A program made the position numbers and the translations under genes. DNA of 8,035 nt. Origin: Pseudomonadota bacterium. Its GTDB lineage: Bacteria; Pseudomonadota; Alphaproteobacteria; Rickettsiales; SXRF01. Where the stretch lies: NCBI GenBank assembly GCA_028873275.1, contig JAGWLJ010000053.1, positions 1 to 8,035 of the forward strand, read 5' to 3'. Within the stretch, counting starts at the first letter, position 1. Every line of letters starts with the position of its first letter. Of the stretch, positions 4,365-8,035 are shown one piece after another. Below the pieces are notes generated by a model. It was given only the letters and a program-made list of their open reading frames with translations, ran no database searches and was not told where the DNA came from.

Positions 4365-7300
4365 TTATTCTTTCTTCTCCGGCAGATCAAAAATGTCGAA
4401 TACGCCGCGCAGGAAGCCGGGCGTGAGTATGGCCAGCGGGTTGACGGTGACATCCGGATTTTCGACCGAGCCCTTGACGCCGTAGCGCGCCGCAAAAATG
4501 CCCTGGCCTTCGCCGCCGGTAAGGATATGGCCGACCAGCGGCACGTTGCCCAGCACGCTATTGAGCGTGTAGGACGGCACTACCGTGCCCTGGATATCCA
4601 TGAACTGTTTTGGAAAGGTGATGGTGCCGTCGGCGGTCATGCCGATGGCGTCGCCGTGCATCTTGCCTTTTTCTACCGTGATGACGTCGCCGGCCAGGGT
4701 AAACGGCGCGGTCAGCCGGTCGAAATGAATGCCCTTGCCCTGCAGCGTGTCGAAGAAGCCGGTCAGCGACGCCAGCGACAAGATGCGCGCCAGCACCGGC
4801 GCATTCTTGATGGTGTAATCCTTGATGTCGGCGCGGCCGCCGAGTCGGCTGCCGTTGCCGTCGTCGGAGTAATTGCCGGTGATGGTAAGATCGCCACCCT
4901 CCAGGCTGTCGATAATTCCGATGCCTTTGAGGAAGGCGCCGGCGTTTTCGGCATGCAGCGACAGTTGGCGGATGCCCTTGGGATTCTTCAGGATGCGGAA
5001 GGCATAGGGCTTGCCGTCAACGGTGCGGCCGGAGATATTGGCGTCGTTGCAGTGCGCGGCGTCGCACTCGGCTTCGCCTTTTGCGACGGCCAGCTCATGC
5101 CCTTTTCCCGTCACCAGCCGCTGGACGTCGAGTTTCAGTGAAAGCGGCGGAAAATGCTCGAAGGAAAAGGTGCTTTCCGTGCCATCGCTCTCCATCCAGG
5201 GGCTGGCGTCGGCGCTACGGCCGTTGGCTTCAATGCGGTAGCCCTCCGTTTTTTCATAGAGCAGGTGGTCAAGGTCATTGTTGCCGTGCGTGAGCTTATC
5301 CATCTCGACGCGGCTGATGGCGAACTCCTTGTCCAGCGCCACCGCGCCGTGCGCCTCCATGTCCTTGCCTTTGATGCGGAAAGACGGGATGGTCACCACG
5401 CCTTCTTTTTTCTCCGCCTTCAGCTCGAGCGAAGCCGGTTCTTTATCGGGCTTGTTCCAGCGCAGTACGGCGAGATCGACGGCGGTATTGGTCAGGTCGA
5501 TGGCCGCCTCGGAGGATTCCTGCGCCGCGCCCTGCCTGACGCTGGCCTTGACGCCCAGCGTTCCCTTGACGAAGGGGAAGGCGGGATAGCCGAAGCGCGG
5601 CAGGGATTCCACCGGCGCGCTGGCGGTGACATCGATAAACGTATCCAGGCCTTTTTCCGGCGTGAACCGGTAGCGTACGTCGGCGCTGGAGGCGCTGGCG
5701 CCGTTGACGTTTCCGGCGCCTTTGAATTCCAGGCCGCTGTTGTTGACGGTGAGCTTGCCATCGGCGCCGCCGATGTCGAATTTCTGCAGCAGGCCGGGCG
5801 CGGCGACGTTTTGCAGCTCGGCGCTGATGTCATAGGTGAAATCATCATCGCTGGCCTCTTTGGGCGCGAAGAAATGGAAGCTGAGCGCCGCTGTTCCTTT
5901 GGCGCTGCCTGCGGCGCTTTCCTCATGCAGCCCGAGCTTGGCCGCCAGCTTGAGGCGCGGCAGGCCGAGCAGATGCACGATGTCGCGGGCGGGAGAAACC
6001 GCATCGAAGCTGAGCTTGATATAAGGATTGTCGGCATTGAGATCGTCGAGCAATAGCTTGCCGTTGGATAGTTTCGTTTCCCTGAGGTAGTCGGCGGAGT
6101 CGATGGTGGCGTCGAGGCTTGCTGCGTCGACATGCACCACGCCGCGCACATGGGTCACCGCCGGATGCTCCGGCAGGTAGTGGATTTTTGCGCCTTCCAG
6201 CCGGATGGAAGCGTCGATATCCTCCTTTGGCAGAACAGGTTTGGCGCGGTCGCCGGAGGCAATGTTGATGGTCGCTGACGCTTCCGGCACCTTGCCTTCC
6301 AGGATGTTTTCCGTCACCCATTGACGCGATTCCGGCGACAGTCCGGGCGGCCACAACAGGCGCACATCTTTGGCCTCGGCATTTTTAATTGTTACATGCC
6401 CGCGTGCCGCCATGTCGCCGTCGGTGAGCGAGATAATGCCGTCAGCAGCAAGGCCGATGCCGCCAAGTCTGGCCGTTAGCGTATCAAACTGGATGTCATT
6501 GCCGTGATTGCCGACCTGGCCCTCGGCATGCAGCGTATCGACCGGCAGCGGCCCCTCCAGCTTGTCGGTTTCGATGTCGCCCTTGCCGCCGTCGATGGCG
6601 AAAGCCAACCGGTCCAGCGCGCCGTCACGCGTCAGCGACAGCCGGATATTTCCGCCGATGGGAAAATGCACGGCATTGACTAAAGGATTATCGGAAAACA
6701 GCGCCGCCAGCGTTCCCGGTAGCAGCGGCGTGAAGGCGATGCGCCCCTCGATTGGGCTTTCAGCGTCGAAGGCAAACTGAGCGGAGAGCGAGGACTGGTA
6801 ATCGGCATAGACGATGGCGGCATTGGCTTCCGCCTGCACCAGCCCGGCCCGGTTGCGGCGGAAGATCAGGTTAACGTGGCTGGCTTTGAAGAAAACGCCT
6901 TTCTGCGGATTGCCAATGCCGGCGTCGGCGTCGAGAATAGTAATGGCGCGTAGCTTGCTCAGGTTGGAATCGGGAGAAAGCAGTGCCGCCAGCACGGCAA
7001 CAAAAGGCACGGTTGTTTCCAGCGAGGATTCAGGGGCGCTGGCTGGCGCTTCTTCCTTTTCAAAGCCGAAGCTGATCGAGCGGCCGGCGTTCTGGAACAG
7101 GCGGATGGCGGGATGATTGATGGTCAGAGACGTCGGCAGGATGCGCATGCGCAGCAGCGACAGCGGGTCAACGCCCACCGAAATTTCCGGGAAGGTGGAA
7201 AACGTTTGCCCCTCGCGCGTCAGCACGGCGACATCGCGCAGGCGGATGTCGATGGGATGCTTCCAGCCGTCCCAGATCAGCCAGGTATGGCCGATGGCGA

Positions 7301-7469
7301 CGTGGTAGCTCCCGTCGGCCGGGTCGAACGAACGGGCAATATAGAGCGACAGCCGGTCGAGCGAGCGCGGGCCGGTGGCCACCCACAGCAGCAGGCCGTT
7401 GAAAGCGACCAGCGCCGCCACGATCAGCCCCAGTGTCGTGCCGATGACGAATTTGATGAAGTCCTTCAT
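4365..7469 (-). CDS. AsmA/YhdP-like envelope lipid-transport protein (DUF3971, AsmA-like C-terminus)
   Basis: A single 1034-residue reading frame. One N-terminal membrane helix at about 4-32 (Lys2, Lys6, then a hydrophobic run ending in LLLWVA) anchors the protein in the inner membrane, with the rest in the periplasm. The body is long and repetitive in beta-strand character. Around residues 370-400 it has the DUF3971-type wording LLWPPGLSPESRQWVTENI. The C-terminal region (about 850-1020) shows the AsmA-like pattern: DIKDYTIKNAPVLARILSLA, LTAPFTLAGD, MTADGTITFP, and VPSYTLNSVLGNVPLVGHIL. Proteins of this group (AsmA, TamB, YhdP) form bridges that move phospholipid between the membranes. Cys802 and Cys807 (ECDAAHCND) could form a periplasmic disulfide; this is inference. 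No Shine-Dalgarno precedes the ATG at 7469. A TATACT box ends 6 bases upstream, consistent with a leaderless transcript. It is divergent from glnE with 23 bases between start codons. Confidence 0.9.
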   Translation of the reverse strand: MKDFIKFVIGTTLGLIVAALVAFNGLLLWVATGPRSLDRLSLYIARSFDPADGSYHVAIGHTWLIWDGWKHPIDIRLRDVAVLTREGQTFSTFPEISVGVDPLSLLRMRILPTSLTINHPAIRLFQNAGRSISFGFEKEEAPASAPESSLETTVPFVAVLAALLSPDSNLSKLRAITILDADAGIGNPQKGVFFKASHVNLIFRRNRAGLVQAEANAAIVYADYQSSLSAQFAFDAESPIEGRIAFTPLLPGTLAALFSDNPLVNAVHFPIGGNIRLSLTRDGALDRLAFAIDGGKGDIETDKLEGPLPVDTLHAEGQVGNHGNDIQFDTLTARLGGIGLAADGIISLTDGDMAARGHVTIKNAEAKDVRLLWPPGLSPESRQWVTENILEGKVPEASATINIASGDRAKPVLPKEDIDASIRLEGAKIHYLPEHPAVTHVRGVVHVDAASLDATIDSADYLRETKLSNGKLLLDDLNADNPYIKLSFDAVSPARDIVHLLGLPRLKLAAKLGLHEESAAGSAKGTAALSFHFFAPKEASDDDFTYDISAELQNVAAPGLLQKFDIGGADGKLTVNNSGLEFKGAGNVNGASASSADVRYRFTPEKGLDTFIDVTASAPVESLPRFGYPAFPFVKGTLGVKASVRQGAAQESSEAAIDLTNTAVDLAVLRWNKPDKEPASLELKAEKKEGVVTIPSFRIKGKDMEAHGAVALDKEFAISRVEMDKLTHGNNDLDHLLYEKTEGYRIEANGRSADASPWMESDGTESTFSFEHFPPLSLKLDVQRLVTGKGHELAVAKGEAECDAAHCNDANISGRTVDGKPYAFRILKNPKGIRQLSLHAENAGAFLKGIGIIDSLEGGDLTITGNYSDDGNGSRLGGRADIKDYTIKNAPVLARILSLASLTGFFDTLQGKGIHFDRLTAPFTLAGDVITVEKGKMHGDAIGMTADGTITFPKQFMDIQGTVVPSYTLNSVLGNVPLVGHILTGGEGQGIFAARYGVKGSVENPDVTVNPLAILTPGFLRGVFDIFDLPEKKE

Positions 7470-7475
7470 GGGAAT

Positions 7476-7485
7476 AGTATAGAAT
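7476..7485. promoter_or_regulatory. Overlapping divergent -10-like boxes between the AsmA-like gene and glnE
   Basis: On the minus strand TATACT (7476-7481, 5 of 6 matches) ends 6 bases before the AsmA-like ATG. On the plus strand TAGAAT (7480-7485, 5 of 6) ends 7 bases before the glnE ATG. Both would start transcription at or next to the first codon. Neither gene has a Shine-Dalgarno in the 23-base gap. No clear -35 is seen on either side, so promoter identity is uncertain. Confidence 0.4.
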
Positions 7486-7492
7486 CGGCGAT

Positions 7493-8035
7493 ATGAAAGA
7501 GCTACGCGATAATTTGCCCCAAGCCTTCTCGGCGGAAAATGCCGCGCGCGGCATGGAGAAATGGCGGGAGATGCAGGTAGCCGGCGCGCCCGAGCCGCTG
7601 CTTGCCGCTATTTTCGGCAACTCTCCCTATCTTTCGCACCTGCTGCTGCAGTATTCTGAAACGGTTCGCGATCTGGCATCGCTCGGTGCGGATGAGGCCT
7701 ATGCAAAACTGGTAGCAGAATTAGCTTCTCCCCCTGCGGGGGAGGGAATGGAGCTGGCTCGCCATCTGCGCATAGCCAAGGGCAGGCTGGCGCTGCTGGC
7801 GGCGCTGGCCGATATCGGCGGGCTGTGGTCGCTGGAACGCGTGATGGCGGCGCTTTCCGAGTTCGCCGAGCGCTGCCTGGTCATGGCGGTTGATACGCTG
7901 CTAACAAAAGCGCATGAGCGCGGCGAGATACAGCTTGCGCATCCGGATGCGCCATCGCGGGAAAGCGGCGTCATTGTGCTGGCCATGGGCAAGCTGGGCG
8001 CGCGCGAGCTTAATTACTCGAGCGACATCGACCTT
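7493..8035 (+). CDS. glnE: GlnE, glutamine synthetase adenylyltransferase/adenylyl-removing enzyme, N-terminal part
   Basis: The first 181 codons are present and the frame runs off the right edge. GlnE attaches AMP to a Tyr of glutamine synthetase when nitrogen is plentiful and removes it by phosphorolysis when nitrogen is short, under PII control. The last 17 residues in view, MGKLGARELNYSSDIDL (165-181), are the nucleotidyltransferase signature of the N-terminal (adenylyl-removing) domain, with the metal-binding Asp178 and Asp180. Before it are helices typical of this domain, including SPYLSHLLLQYSE at 44-56 and RHLRIAKGRLALL at 90-102. Family length is usually near 950-1000 residues, so under one fifth is seen. 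The ATG at 7493 is the first possible one; an in-frame TAG lies at 7475. No Shine-Dalgarno precedes it. A GC palindrome inside the frame encodes S79-PPAGEG-85. Confidence 0.96.
   Translation, partial: MKELRDNLPQAFSAENAARGMEKWREMQVAGAPEPLLAAIFGNSPYLSHLLLQYSETVRDLASLGADEAYAKLVAELASPPAGEGMELARHLRIAKGRLALLAALADIGGLWSLERVMAALSEFAERCLVMAVDTLLTKAHERGEIQLAHPDAPSRESGVIVLAMGKLGARELNYSSDIDL
7728..7744. repeat. Short GC palindrome inside glnE
   Basis: CTCCCCC (7728-7734) and GGGGGAG (7738-7744) form a perfect 7-bp inverted repeat around TGC. GGA continues past the right arm. Sequence of this type (CTCCCC...GGGGAG, read as SPLPxGEG when translated) is familiar as a small dispersed palindrome in alphaproteobacterial genomes; that is from general knowledge, not a search. 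Here it lies in frame and encodes SPPAGEG in a variable part of the GlnE N-terminal domain. Confidence 0.55.

Noticed and set aside
5154..6056. Long plus-strand frame (300 codons) opposite the AsmA-like gene
   Set aside because: It is antisense to a well-supported coding frame in GC-rich DNA, where such open shadows are expected. No family motif or ribosome-binding site supports it.
7699..7992. Minus-strand frame of 97 codons within glnE
   Set aside because: It lies antisense to glnE, which is certain from its SDIDL signature. The peptide is low-complexity Ser/Ala as expected from an antisense frame.

Overview
The window looks like a chromosomal segment of a GC-rich Gram-negative bacterium, most likely an alphaproteobacterium. 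This is an inference from the envelope genes (outer-membrane type lipoprotein, periplasmic YceI, a large AsmA/YhdP-type protein), from glnE, and from a short GC-rich palindrome of a kind familiar in that class. No rRNA, tRNA, CRISPR array, insertion sequence or phage gene is visible. Nine genes lie on the minus strand and one, glnE, on the plus strand. No gene-free stretch exceeds 195 bases.

Left end (1-1393): a partial gene of unknown function in AT-richer DNA (about 45% GC by hand count), a small glycine-zipper lipoprotein, an unrecognised 192-residue protein, and a 195-base spacer with a small dyad. Middle (1394-3716): a two-gene operon with a 4-base stop/start overlap, in which an unknown helical protein precedes a ferritin-like di-iron protein with all six metal ligands in place. 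Behind it are a strong intrinsic terminator, a secreted protein whose mature part is about 45% serine, and a stand-alone two-CBS-domain protein. Right part (3717-8035): a periplasmic YceI protein, a 1034-residue AsmA/YhdP-like protein with one N-terminal membrane segment, and, divergent with only 23 bases between the two start codons, the first 181 codons of glnE.

Functionally this is mostly envelope and stress-type housekeeping. The lipoprotein, Ser-rich protein, YceI and AsmA-like protein are exported or membrane-anchored. The CBS and ferritin-like proteins are cytosolic. GlnE controls glutamine synthetase and begins a separate transcription unit.

I found no clear multi-gene novel system. 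The best leads are the di-iron protein coupled to an unknown partner, the SD-less divergent start region of the AsmA-like gene and glnE with overlapping -10-like boxes, a palindromic element inside the glnE reading frame, and a dyad in the putative yceI promoter spacer. Names were assigned by reading motifs; no database search was run.
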